NCBI GenBank assembly: GCA_948474755.1
Contig: CAOLHI010001014.1
Span: forward strand, 310,001-374,000
Source of the DNA: Ctenosaura bakeri
Lineage: Eukaryota; Chordata; Lepidosauria; Squamata; Iguanidae
Direction of reading: 5' to 3'
DNA: 64,000 nucleotides
Shown here: one piece after another, positions 1-10,689 of the stretch
Numbering within the stretch: position 1 is the first letter of the stretch
How the letters are laid out: the number at the start of each line of letters is the position of its first letter
Notes under the pieces: model-generated
What the model was told of the DNA's origin: nothing
Database searches by the model: none
What the model saw: the letters and a program-made list of their open reading frames with translations, nothing else
Translations under genes and position numbers: made by a program

Positions 1-382
1 ATTAACAGGGAATCTGTGGGTAATGTATGGATTCTTGTAGGATATCCACCTATTTGAAGTGGCAGCATTATTTCGTCTTTGATCAAAGAGCTGATTTCCC
101 TCTGTTCATTCAGCCGTGATATAAAAAGTATCTGTGTTAAGTACTAATACTGGCATGTATTCAACAGTGTCATTCTGCTCTTAATACCATTCTGCTGGTG
201 GACACCTACTGTACTTCCAAACTATGCACAAAGTGGGCAATCCAACATAATGTTAAGCCATTCAACTGGCTGCAGAGCCAACAGTACATCCAGCTGCAGA
301 AAGCATTGTGCAAGCAGTAGCCTGGCTAGGAACCAGAAGAAATTCTACTTATGTAACTAGAAAAACACAGTGTGACCTGCTG

Positions 383-600
383 TTTGAGTCAGTGTGGTTC
401 AAACTCTGGAGACCAGGGTCTGAATCCACATTTGGCCATGGAAACTCACTGGATGACCTTGGGCAACACACACTCTGTCATCCTCAGAGGCAGGCAAAGG
501 CAATCCCCTCTGAATGAATCTTGCCAAGAAAACTCTGTGATAGGTTTGCCTTAGGGTTACCATAAGTTGGAGATTACTTGAAGGCACGCCGTTTCTCACC
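383..600 (+). repeat. Sauria-type tRNA SINE, head truncated
   Basis: The copy contains the recognisable body (GGAGACCAGGGTCTGAATCC, then 'gaccttgggcaacacacactctg') and the tail 'ttaccataagttggag...cttgaaggca'. This is the BovB-like 3' end of squamate Sauria SINEs. The tRNA-like A-box end is degraded. Confidence 0.8.
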
Positions 601-703
601 ACGAACATTACACTGGATTTTGGCCATTGGGTTTTTTTCACTTTGCCAGTGACAACCAACAGTGTGATCTGCCCTTGCTAGTTGGATGAGATTTCAGTTA
701 AGG

Positions 704-737
704 TATTCATTCATTCATTCATTCATTCATTCATTCA
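704..737 (+). repeat. (ATTC)n microsatellite
   Basis: About eight uninterrupted 4-base units. Confidence 0.95.
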
Positions 738-741
738 GAAA

Positions 742-1634
742 CACATAAATACGTACATACCTGATCTTTCAATCATAAAAAGAACACTGAGGTTGCTTAT
801 AGCAAGAAGGAAGAGAAGGAAATGGAGGGGGGGTGGGAGGAAGGAAAGCAAGCCGTAATTTATGTTTGCAGAAACAAAGGCTGAAATCCTGTTGGTTACT
901 CCTACTAGAGTAGACCCTTTGAATCAACTGTCAAATCATGAGTCACACATAAGTAAATTTTATTGATTCCATAGGTTTACTCTAGTTAGGATTAACAATA
1001 GGATTCAGGCCATAGTGTCCTATATGTTTACAGAAACAAAAATGCCTTACCACTGCTTACCGGGGCTCCTTCATGGCATTCCTTTGTTTTTCCAAACAGA
1101 ATGTCCCATGGAACCAGTGCTCCAATTTGATGTAGTACATGCACAAGGGTGTTGCAGGGGAGGTATGGCAACCTCAAACAGGAACAGACACTAGTTGTTT
1201 CCCTGAGAACTGTACTATATTCTGTACTATATTCTATCCCTGGCCTTTTCCTAACAAAGCTGATACAACGCAGTAGCATCATATTGTCGCTTTTACATCT
1301 GCAGGTTAAACCAGTTTGACGTCATTCTGTCCTCTGTGGTTCTGCACAAGTTGAGGTCTTACCATGGTTAAAATCTGTGTTAAACTGATGTGTTGTAAAA
1401 ATGGAAAAACTCCAATGTAAACAACCCAAATTGTTTCTGCTGTGTTTTTTCCTACATGCAGAAGAATTACATCGATTCACACACTTGCGCTAAAACATAG
1501 CAACAGTTTCTACAATTTTTTTTTTTAAATTGACCAATCAGCGGCGGTGGGGTGGAACAAGGGAGGGGAATAGGAGTTCCATGAGAATTGATGATATGGA
1601 AGCTACAAACAATTTCTCTGTTTTACTTCAATAG
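742..1634. other. No recognised content
   Basis: Unique-looking AT-rich DNA with a G-rich patch near 825-840. A CCAATCAGCGGCGG stretch at 1533-1547 contains a CCAAT box sequence but lies outside any CpG island. Confidence 0.5.
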
Positions 1635-1664
1635 AAACCGAAGACTGTGAAGATAGGAATTGGG
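1635..1664 (+). CDS. Candidate 30-base internal exon of an unknown upstream gene
   Basis: A pyrimidine-rich acceptor (TTTTACTTCAATAG) and a near-consensus donor (GGG/GTAAGTCGG) enclose 30 bases. In the frame that begins with two bases of a split codon it reads TEDCEDRNW and leaves one base, G. That G joins the GT opening the candidate terminal exon at 2466, giving Gly, so the two pieces are phase-compatible. No family is recognised. Chance is a real possibility for so short a piece. Confidence 0.2.
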
Positions 1665-2465
1665 GTAAGTCGGAGTAAAAAACACCCCTGACACGTGGTG
1701 AAATGCTCCTCCACTCTAGTGTGGAAATGGCATTAGAAAGGGAGAGGATAACCAAACCAACACTTCAGGTATTAGCTTTTTTTTCCACTCCCCTTCTCTT
1801 TCAAATGAACTGTAGCTATCTAATCTTTAAAGGTAGCCTGCTGCAAGTTATTCAAAGTTGTTCCCCAAAGATTAAGTAAACTCTGACAGGTATTCCCCAC
1901 CAGCTGAATGTTTGGGCTAAAGTAATGTGCTTTCAGGTCATAGTTTTGGAGGATGGCCTTTGGACACAGAAAACAATGGAGAAAACAGGTATGTGATTTT
2001 TCCAAGTACTCTGAACATTTCTTCCAAATTTTCCCAGAAAAAAATTCACATAATTGCTGAGTTAATCTGAAGCAAGTTTGGGAGAGTTCCTTCATCTCTA
2101 AAACAAATGTTATTCAGTGAAAAGGCCTATGTTCGGTACAAATAGTCCTTTAAAGGGAAGGGCTACATTTCAAGTTTTAAATTGTATAACTATATTTAAA
2201 CTTAATGGTAGTATTTGGTGTTATCCCACAGTATCCCAGGGATTTCAGGGCCAGGGAAGAGAAAGAAAGAGAGTGGGGCGTAAATGTGATTCTACTTTGG
2301 TTGAAAAGACTTCAGGTCCCATGAGACTGATATGTAGATGAGACATTAAGAAAGACTATAATACCCTGTTATTACCTCCCCACATGCGACTAACCAGCAC
2401 AATAGACTGAGAATGCCATTCATTCACCAATTTGGGTTGCTATTGAATTCATCCTCTTGTTCCAG

Positions 2466-2599
2466 GTCTTCACACTGAAAAGGCATCACAGCAAAACCTT
2501 GTGGTCATTCAAGGAGAAGGAAATCTGGATACTGAAGTGCTAATTGTGATGGAAGATTCGGAATCCAGTGAAGTGACAGATAAATCACAATGTGGTTAG
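2466..2599 (+). CDS. Candidate terminal coding exon of an unknown upstream gene
   Basis: After a pyrimidine-rich acceptor (CATCCTCTTGTTCCAG) one frame stays open for 43 codons to a TAG. It begins LHTEKASQQNLVVIQG and ends SEVTDKSQCG. The composition is acidic and hydrophilic, with DTEVLIVMED in the middle, and is more protein-like than the surrounding DNA. It follows the candidate exon at 1635-1664 in matching phase. I do not recognise the protein; it is not the acidic tail of follistatin, the gene expected upstream of NDUFS4 in other vertebrates. It may be the 3' end of another gene, or chance. Confidence 0.22.
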
Positions 2600-2979
2600 G
2601 ATCCAAATCAGGGTTTCTCTCCTCTTCTGTCTCTTTTAGAGACCTTAAAAGAGTAGATTAATGCCAATATAGTGCACGCTGGGCAGAGCATAAAGTTTCA
2701 CAGGGCCGGAAATTTAATTTTAACACTGTTCTTTCTAAATATTAAGCAGCAAGTCATTAAGAAACTAAGGAACTTGAATGTTTATTTTTTAGAGATGTTA
2801 CATTCTGTAATTGCAAATTTCCTTCTTGTCATTGTTAACTGTGGGCTATGAATACAAAATGTGGGCTTTGCTGATTGAGTTTTGAATGTATAATTAGAGA
2901 AACTTGACAGGGTGGCACTGAGTCATGTTGCACCATGAGGACATCCATTTTACTACCAAATAAGTACAAGGATTTTTAA

Positions 2980-3073
<94 letters not shown>

Positions 3074-3099
3074 GTAGTAGTAGTAGTAGTAGTAGTAAT
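2980..3099 (+). repeat. Compound trinucleotide microsatellite (AAT)n(GAT)n(AGT)n
   Basis: About 19 AAT units run directly into about 12 GAT units and then 8 GTA units. The units differ from each other by single base changes. A 'Tyr/His-rich' frame on the minus strand is a by-product of this repeat. Confidence 0.95.
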
Positions 3100-3542
3100 A
3101 TGTCAGTTGGGAGCTGGCACTTGTATGTTGTAACTGTTTCATTCTGAGCTCCCCATATTATCTTTTTAAAAGATAAGTTTCTATATAGGCTACATTTTCC
3201 TGTAAAAGAATCAGCATTTCTAAGAGAAAAGTTTTTAGCAAAGCTACATTAAGCCAGAATTTAGAAGCATTACTAGTTTAGACTGAAGTTCCAAGAGCTT
3301 CCCACACAGCATGGTCTGGGGGATTCTGGGAGTTGTGGCCCCAAAAGTCCTTTTTTCTATGCTCAGAAATGAACTAGCAAAAAGGTGTCCTTCAGCTGCA
3401 AACTCAAACCAAATGGTGCATCAGATAAGGTCTTTGTTTTGACTCCTCCTCTTCTCCCTGGTAGTTATTGCATATTCCATTGTTTTGTAATACATTTGTA
3501 GCTCATTTCATTATTTTGATGCTCTTGTTAAAACTTACAAGT

Positions 3543-3715
3543 CCACCATGACATATGTCAACCCTGTCCAAGGGTTTTCTTGGAAAAAATTATTCAGAGG
3601 TGGTTTACCACTGTCTTTCTCTTAGGCTGAGGGTTATCCAGTAGGTTTCCATGACTGAGCAGTGATTCTAACCCTGATCCCCTAAACTCTTAATCCAACA
3701 CTCATGTAATGAAGC
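3543..3715 (-). repeat. Sauria-type SINE, old copy
   Basis: An antisense copy reads from the 'tttcttgg...ttattcagaggtggttta' part through 'aggttt ccatgactgagcagtgattc' to the B-box side. It is well diverged and lacks a clear 3' tail. Confidence 0.65.
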
Positions 3716-3719
3716 AATG

Positions 3720-4639
3720 TTTCTCACTGTTGGGAGTTAGAGCTTCCCAGGGTGTTAGCTCTTTGGAGAAATTCTATGAAAGCTTAAACTGTTAGGAATC
3801 AGCTTTTCTTTAGCAGAGCTGCAGAAAAAGCATATCCCAATCTCTGTGTGGCTTCCCTGAGCTGAGACTGACTTGGAAAACAAAACAAAGCAGGCAGTTT
3901 CAGGTTCCAAACTTAGAAAAAGTTTACTAATGTATTTTATAATCACATATGCATTGGACAGCCTAAATCCTAACTAGCTAACAAAAAGATTAGGTAAGAT
4001 AGTAGCTTCATTCTTAACTCATCATCTTCTTGGTGGAGAGGCGAAGCACGGTCAGAGAGAAGTAAGTTAAAGCAAAAATGGCAAAAAGAACAAGGAGAGA
4101 GAAGTATGGTCTTCAAGGTAAGGCCAATGACTCCAGGATCTATCCTGGGTCATATGGTCTGGCAACCTGGATACCATAGCCATGCATTTAAATAACTCAA
4201 AGAGCAACACTGAGGCTTTAGTTGGGAAGGCAAAAGGCTTTGACATGCTAAGAAAAAAGAAACTAAGCTAGTTAAGCCTCATATGCCCTAGAATAAGATG
4301 CAGGGTGGGGGGAGAATGCCAGAACCCATATATACTAAGACAATATTAGGGCAATAGTGAAGATTCTTCCCAGATGTTATTTCAGTTGTTGAATAAAGAA
4401 CTGAATACATAGTCCAAAGTAGGTGTTCTCTGAGCCCAGTGCCCCCTCAACCTGCTATCTCAGGCAGTTGTGTAGATTGCCTGCTTCCAAATCTGGTTGT
4501 GTTTAGCCGCATCGCCCTCAAGAGAAAAACCTCCTGGTCACAAGTAAATCAAGATGTCCAAGACCAGGGATAGTTAAATGGCTAAATCAAAAAGCAATAC
4601 AGTTTCTAAAACAGCTCAGAAGACAGAGCTTGGAAAAGA
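3720..4639. other. No recognised content
   Basis: AT-rich DNA without a clear repeat family or coding frame. Confidence 0.5.
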
Positions 4640-4735
4640 TATTTGGGGAACTTCAACTCTCACAACTTCCTAGTGGCCATATTGGCTGAGAAATTCTGGG
4701 AGCTGTAGTACAAAAAATAATTTCCCAAAACTCTA
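4640..4735. repeat. 'Actacaactcccagaattc'-type interspersed repeat
   Basis: The segment 'cttcaactctcacaacttcc' with 'gagaaattctgggagctgta' has the half-palindromic structure of a very common squamate repeat. Related pieces lie at about 3285-3350, 11520-11590, 12105-12195, 16470-16525 and 37530-37605. The class is not determined. Confidence 0.5.
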
Positions 4736-4867
4736 TTAAAATTGTTTTGCTTGCACGCAGTCACAGTCTCCATTTCAGCCAAAATCCTCTTCCTGTGAAG
4801 GCAGGCGAAAATACTGAAGCCAGACATATTGAAGAGCAGATATGCTTTTACATTTTACAGTCTCATA

Positions 4868-4936
4868 GAAAGGAAGGAAGGAAGGAAGGAAGGAAGGAAG
4901 GAAGGAAGGAAGGAAGGAAGGAAGGAAGGAAGGAAG
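4868..4936 (+). repeat. (GGAA)n microsatellite
   Basis: About 17 uninterrupted GGAA units. The Lys/Glu/Gly/Arg-repeat frame across it is an artefact. Confidence 0.95.
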
Positions 4937-5298
4937 TGTCCTGAGCATGCACAAGACTGCACTTTACAGACCTTATCTTAAGGTGTATCCGAAATGTAAT
5001 CTCATGCAAATTTAATCAAATTTAAAATAGCACAACTGCCATCCAGGCATCAGACTAGCTGTGCTCTCTGTGTACCAACTCTACAGCTCTTGTTAAGTAA
5101 GAAACACATTTGACAGTATCATGTACTGTGCTCTCTTTTACAGCTTAGCCTCCACAAAGCATGCAAGATACTTTTAATAAAAGCAATTAACTAGTACAAA
5201 CCCTGTACTAAGTTCTTAGTCACTATTATAGTTATTTTTTTTAAAAGCACTTCACTTTCTTCTTTTGCAAAAGAAACTAAAATGGATACTTTTACTTA

Positions 5299-5713
5299 GG
5301 CCCTTTCCGCAACTCACCTTTTTGTGGAGCTGGGGTGCTGGGATCATGCAAGCAGCCTCTAGTGAGAGGCTCTCGCATCCTGGTTCCTTCAGCTCCGCAG
5401 CTGCTGCCTGATCAAACGAGAGCCCCTCCTCTTCCTTCTACAGTGCAGCCTGAGATTTTCCAAGGCTGCGCTGGGGCAGGAAGCATGAGCGTAGTGGCTC
5501 CGGAGCTCTGCATGCACAGCAAGTACACACGGGGCCCTGGAGCAATGTGCAATCATGCACCATTTTCAGCTCGCAGCCAAAAATGAAATAGCGCATGATC
5601 AGTGCCTGCCAGGCCCTGGAGTGTCACACAGTTGTGAGTGCGGGGACCACTCCTCACAGTCGCATGATGCTCCAGGGGCCCTTTCGCATGGCAAATGCCA
5701 TGTGAAAAGGGCC
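5299..5713. mobile_element. GGCC-ended nonautonomous DNA transposon, TTA target duplication
   Basis: The left end GGCCCTTTCCGCA and the right end TGTGAAAAGGGCC form imperfect terminal inverted repeats. The element is flanked by TTA on both sides (5296-5298 and 5714-5716). A 3-bp TWA duplication is the hallmark of PIF/Harbinger elements. The 415-bp interior is GC-rich and has no transposase-like frame. The interior differs from the other GGCC-ended copies here. Confidence 0.75.
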
Positions 5714-5834
5714 TTAATCTTTGTAAAGCCTCTGAATGCTACTGCCACTGCCCTGTGATATGAACACCCGTTCCCCTTATCCACCTCATTTTCACCCCAA
5801 CATCCACAATGGACCAGAGGCAGCAGCACTTATT

Positions 5835-5960
5835 TGTTAATGAATTTATTATTTATTAAAATATTTATACCTCTCCCTCTATCTAAAGACCTCAGACCAG
5901 TGTGCAATAAAATCCACTGGACAGTTGTTTACAATGTAAACCTAACAACCTAAAAGAAGA
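5835..5960 (-). repeat. LINE 3'-tail-like fragment
   Basis: The stretch 'tttatttatt...atatttatacctctccctc' followed by 'aaagacctcagaccagtgtg' resembles the antisense 3' end of a squamate LINE. The family is not resolved. Confidence 0.45.
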
Positions 5961-6249
5961 AATTTAACTCATTTAACTCATCCAAGATGAATTCACACAA
6001 TGTCTTAATTAGGTACTGAAAAAAGACTGCTTTAAAGAGGGAACTTCCTCCCTGAAATCTTGTCACATAGCATTATTATTCAGCTGAGGAACTTTGTTTG
6101 AATCTTCATGTGTAGGCAATTTCTTTGCATGCAGCCAAAACTGTATAGAACAATAATGACTGAAAGCATTATATCTGTGAGTCATACCTAGTTGTGATCA
6201 CACTGCTGAAGGAAGGAGTCCATCACCAGAACAAGGAGAAAGGGGTTGG

Positions 6250-6525
6250 GGAGAGGGAAAGCCAGTGTGGCATAGTGATTTGAGTGTTGAAAAGAGCCAG
6301 TGTGGCATAGTGGTTTGAGTGTTGGACTATGACTGAGGAGACCAGGGTTCAAATCCCTGCTCAGTCAAGTAAACTGGGTAACCTTCAGCAAGTTACACAC
6401 TCTTAGCCTCAGAGGAAGGCAAGGGAAAAACCCCTCTCACCAAATTTTGCCAAGAAAACTGTGATTGGTTTACCATAGTTCCCCATAAGTCAGAAACAAC
6501 CTGAAGGCATGCAATAACAATTTCA
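6250..6525 (+). repeat. Sauria-type SINE with duplicated tRNA-like head
   Basis: The head 'gccagtgtggcatagtg.tttgagtgttg' occurs twice in direct order, at about 6262-6290 and 6296-6325. The second is followed by a full body with B-box GGGTTCAAATCCC (6344-6356) and the tail 'cataagtcagaaacaacctgaaggcatgcaataacaa'. The pol III A and B boxes are both recognisable. Confidence 0.85.
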
Positions 6526-6572
6526 GGGCAATTCACTACAGCTACCGCCACTGGTAGAAGGACTCTCTAGAG

Positions 6573-6757
6573 CAGTACTACTCTAAGCGGTGGTTCATTG
6601 CCCAGTGCTAGTGTGTGAGGTGTTGACTGCTGGTTGACAGTGAGGTTCTTGGAAAGAAACAGTTGTAGCCAGTGGGCAGAAATACAGTGGCAGTCCTTAG
6701 CAAGCTGGGGAATAAAATTGTGCTGGTCGCCCACATCAGAAAGCTTAAGAAGCACTG
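6573..6757. mobile_element. Short hAT-type nonautonomous element
   Basis: The left end CAGTACTACTCTAAGCGGTGG and right end 'agcttaagaagcactg' are imperfect inverted repeats of the CAGTGGTTCT type. The 8-base flanks CTCTAGAG (6565-6572) and CTCCACAG (6758-6765) match at six of eight positions. No coding remains. Confidence 0.65.
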
Positions 6758-6769
6758 CTCCACAGCAGA

Positions 6770-8000
6770 TTTGGACATTTGTTAAGTTGCACCCTTATAT
6801 ACTTGTATACTTGGATAGTATACCAATGGATAGCTCTATGCTGCATAATTTTGCTCTTTTCTTAACAAAAAGTAAGGAAATTTAATTTTAGATTAATGAG
6901 CTGTACCAGAACCACTTGGAAATATCAAGAGAAAAGTCATATATCGTAATCAGATTTTACAATTAATCTATTTGGTCTGTTGAAAATTAAACCACTAATA
7001 CCACATTGATGTTGCAGAATTGCACATTAATCAGTTTCCCCAGTTTTCATCCAAAGACATACCCAAAATAATACACAGTGGAAATATTCAAATCTTGCAG
7101 AGATTTTGTTAATTTGTAGTTTTTTCTTGATCAGTGACCTATAATTGTCTTATGAATTTTTATATTTGTGTTATAGTTATATACCAGTTATATATTAGCT
7201 GTATGCTAAACTCAGTAAAACAAAATCAGTCTTAACACTATGGCAAATATTACAGGAAATATGTTTGTCTCTGAAAAAAATGCAAGGAAAAATATGTGTG
7301 ATCATATTTTAAGATTAATATATTAATAAGTCAAACATCAGGTCTACTTAAACTCTGCATTACCTTAAGTGCAATCTATGTTATGCTGACATGATGAATG
7401 CATGAAAAATAAAGACAAAAAATGATTGTATGGAAAACGGGTTATAAAAGTAAGTTTTATGAATTGATGGGAGGAATACCCAGACATAATAGGGATTACA
7501 AGCTTCTTTGATGAACTCTTCCTCATTTAAACCTGATTCTCCCTCTTTTGTTACAGAAGAGATTATCTCCCTTAAACGGTTATTTCCTTTCTTTTGAAAC
7601 ATTAACTCAAAGGGGCGGGGGAATAATTGGCAACATAAAGTACGCAAGACAGGCTAAGAGAAAATCTGCAAATGATATATGCACAAAAAAATTAGCAAAG
7701 GATCAAAATTCCCTCGTCCTAAAAAGGCACCCCCACTCATCACATTTAGAATGACAGCTCTGCAAGAAAAAGAAAAAGAAAAGGAGAGCAAATACAGAAT
7801 CTTTCTCATGTGAAATGTAAACTCTTCCTAACAACCACAACCACAAGAGCTAATGGATCCTGCCTAATTTTGTTTTGGCTGCTTTAATGTGGTGTCAAAA
7901 CTAAAGCCTGCTTTAGACTGATTATAAATGAGCAGATTGAGAAAGGCTTGATAGATGTGTAATGAAAAATCCACTCTTGGATTTCTGCTGGAGGTGAAAT
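6770..8000. other. Mostly AT-rich unique DNA
   Basis: No gene is recognised. The part from about 7540 to 7990 is complex and repeat-free up to the insertion at 8004 and may be constrained noncoding DNA. A 68-codon frame at 7548-7754 lacks family features. Confidence 0.4.
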
Positions 8001-8003
8001 TTT

Positions 8004-8394
8004 GGCTTTCCACACAACGTTGCTGTTGTGTTTTTGCCACAGGATGGCAGCAGTCGGCAGGTCGCACTTCCACATGACATCATTGCCATCCTGCTGCCAT
8101 TTGTCACGGAGCGTTGAGTTTGTGCAGTTTTTGCAAAACGGAAAAAATCCGTTTTGCACCTGCAATTGCGTGGTGCTCCCATCACTTCTGGCCATGCAGA
8201 AGATGCCGAAGCACACTGGCGATGCTTGGAAATGGAAAAAGCCCGGCTGCGCTGCAGAAGGATGACAGGGCACCATTGCGTTCTCTTCCACATGGACCGA
8301 GCGGGTGCAGAGGGGAGCGTTGCTGATGCACTCTCTTCTGGACCTGGGACTGCAGTGAGATGAAGCAGAAGAGCTTCACTGTGCGGAAACGGCC
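8004..8394. mobile_element. GGCC-ended nonautonomous DNA transposon (about 400-bp type)
   Basis: The left end GGCTTTCCACACAAC and right end GTGCGGAAACGGCC are inverted repeats with TTT on both sides. The interior is homologous along its length to the element at 23715-24117, for example 'ggatggcagcagtc', 'cttccacatgacat' and 'cggaaaaaatccgttttgc'. Long open frames on both strands here are by-products of this repeat. Confidence 0.75.
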
Positions 8395-8524
8395 TTTGTG
8401 ATCGGAGCATTACTGTAACATGAATGCAATCACTGTGATGCTTTGTATGATTTAAATGTATACACACCTGGGAAAACAAAAAAACAAAAAGTTGGTCGAA
8501 AATGAATGAAATTATGACAAATTT

Positions 8525-8561
<37 letters not shown>
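8525..8561 (+). repeat. (TA)n microsatellite
   Basis: About 18 TA units directly downstream of the 8004-8394 element. Confidence 0.95.
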
Positions 8562-8564
<3 letters not shown>

Positions 8565-9700
8565 GCATGAATAGGCAAATGTTTCCATGTATGGTCCCTC
8601 TCAGAAACAAGAGAGGCTTCATTTGACAGGGAATTAATGTCACTTTTGCTTTGCCAGTGCTTCCTGTAAGGGTAAGAAGTCTTTTCTTCCCTATGACAGA
8701 ATCCTGCAGCTGAACGGTTGACAATGTAAAAGAGCTATTAATATGCTAAGCTTTTTAATTAGCATGGGATACCTCCATCCTATTCTGCCCCATTTTGCAA
8801 CCAGACTTTGTAATTTATAATTTGTCTTGAAGACTCTGAAGTTTTCATCTTGGCAGAATTTAAAATTAATTTTCATTTTATTTTCAAAGACTGAGATCTG
8901 CTAATTAATAACAGCTGAATGTTTTATAACTAAGAGAATTGATTGTCACTTTGAAACTTTTTTTTAAAAGTCAGGTTTATTCAACCATATTATTTCTATG
9001 TATTTGCACAAAAATTCAAATTGATGCATGAAGAGAAGTGCTTTAGTTAATCACTAATTAATTACATGTGATACTTTAAACTCCCACTATGGTAAACTAA
9101 TCCACAAGTTTTATTTATGGTTTGGTTATGTGTTAATAACATGTTGAAGAAATTCAGTTAGAATCCGTTGTATTGGATTATACCTCATTTGCCTGACTGG
9201 AGTGGAAGATAAGTGTTTGAACAAGTAGAAACCATGCTGACAAAGAGCACGGTGTGAATTGTCTTGATTTCTAGAGATGTTGGCAAATAAACTCTCCTAG
9301 GGCTATGCAGGAGGCCTTGCTTCAATTCAGAGTCCGATTTAGTGGTTCTAATCTGGATCTGGTTTGGGTCATACTGATCAGAACCCAACAGATTTCAATC
9401 CAGATCCAAAATCCAAATTGAGATGTGGGAATCTAACTCTCCAGTCCTTTCCCATCGATTTGCATTGGCTATAAAACTTTTTTTCCTCACATCTACATAA
9501 AAATTGAAGACAGAGTAGACATGAAAGAGGTAATTAAACCGGGCCAATTTTAGACTTTAGAGTTTTATGCGCCTGTAAAATGTGCTGTTTTTCAAAATAA
9601 AATAGCTAAAAGTGTTTGTTGGCAGTGTATTTCATTCTGGTTTTACATTGTCCCTGTCCCCCTACAGATTCAGTTAGATAACAACAATTTAACTAAGATG
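8562..9700. other. No recognised content
   Basis: AT-rich DNA. Around 9310-9420 there are diverged repeats of a 'gatccagat/atctggatc' type with partial inverted symmetry, but no family call is possible. Confidence 0.45.
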
Positions 9701-9704
9701 CACA

Positions 9705-9935
9705 CATCCTATAAGTGTGCATCTAGTTTTTGTGGCCTAAATGTAGAATTTTGCATTTGTCTCTGTTGAATTTCATTCTATTAGTTTCAGCCCAATTTTC
9801 TAGTTTCTCAAGGTCTTTCTGAATTCTGTTCTTATCTTCCCTTCACAACTTTGTGTCTTTTACAAACCCGATATGTATTCCTTCTAACTTATCATCCAAA
9901 TCATTGATAAAAATATTGAAGAATGTTGGCCAATA
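9705..9935 (-). mobile_element. CR1 LINE fragment
   Basis: Antisense CR1 ORF2 segment, recognised from 'gttgaatttcattctattag', 'tctagtttctcaaggtcttt' and 'catccaaatcattgataaaa'. The last two thirds match the corresponding part of the longer antisense CR1 at 33390-34262. Confidence 0.7.
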
Positions 9936-10003
9936 TTTTTATCAAAGCACCTGAGATTAGAAAAAAATCAGAAAGGGTAAATACGTTAAGCTAATCATTA
10001 ATC

Positions 10004-10244
10004 ATTGTTGTTATGTGCCTTCAAGTCATTTCCCAGTTATGGCAATCCGAAGGCAAACCTATCATGGTATTTTCTTCCCAAGATTTGTTCAGAGCGGATT
10101 TGCCTTTTCCTTTCCCTGAGGGTGAGAAAGTGTGACTTGCCCAAGGTCACCCAGTGGGTTTCCATGGTTGACCAAGGATTCAAACTCTGGTCTCCAGAGT
10201 TCTAGTCCAATACTCAAACCACTAACCCATGCTGGTTCTGAATC
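10004..10244 (-). repeat. Sauria-type SINE, near full length
   Basis: An antisense copy with tail 'ttgttgttatgtgccttcaagtcatttcc' at the left and the tRNA-like head ('ccactaacccatgctggttc') at the right. The order and length match a complete element. Confidence 0.9.
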
Positions 10245-10304
10245 TAATCATTAAGAATCTTCTAAAAGATCCAATTCAGTTGCATTTATATTGAAAGGGG
10301 AATA

Positions 10305-10525
10305 CAGTGTGCCACCATATATGCAGGAGCTCCATTCCAAGACCCCCCATGTAAAACAAAAAAATGCAAAGCATCACATCCCATTATAGTTAATGGACAC
10401 AACGTGCATGTACTCGCAGCAGTGCAGGCACCCATCCACAGCATCCATTGACTATAATGGGACACGACTCTTCATGCAACTTTGCATTCATCTGTGTGGA
10501 GGTCACACAAGAAGAGGGTCTACTG
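10305..10525. mobile_element. Tigger/pogo-like nonautonomous element
   Basis: The left end CAGTGTGCCACCATATATGC and right end 'aagagggtctactg' are imperfect inverted repeats, each flanked by TA (10303-10304 and 10526-10527). A second inverted pair lies inside ('cccattatagttaatgg' and 'ccattgactataatggg'). The TA flanks and CAGT ends fit the Tc1/mariner-pogo group. Confidence 0.65.
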
Positions 10526-10689
10526 TATTTTTAAACAATTACGTTAATTTTAAAAGAGTGCTAAAATTTAGTTTATGTTGCTATATTAAAGAGCTTACCA
10601 GAATAAAGCTGAAAAACCTATCTATTATTTTATTATTCCTTTTCCATCTTGCTTTATCTCTGAAGAAAAAGAGATAGTGGGTGATTTTT

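Noticed and set aside
2894..3142. Poly-Tyr/poly-His open frame
   Set aside because: Translation of a trinucleotide microsatellite.
4747..4944. Open frame ending in a Lys-Glu-Gly-Arg repeat
   Set aside because: Translation of the GGAA microsatellite.
6291..6360. tRNA gene
   Set aside because: A and B boxes are present, but no cloverleaf with acceptor stem can be made; it is the head of a SINE.
7922..8578. 218-codon and 135-codon minus-strand open frames
   Set aside because: They lie over the 8004-8394 DNA element, and the longer one starts in a TA microsatellite. The homologous element at 23715 does not preserve the frame.
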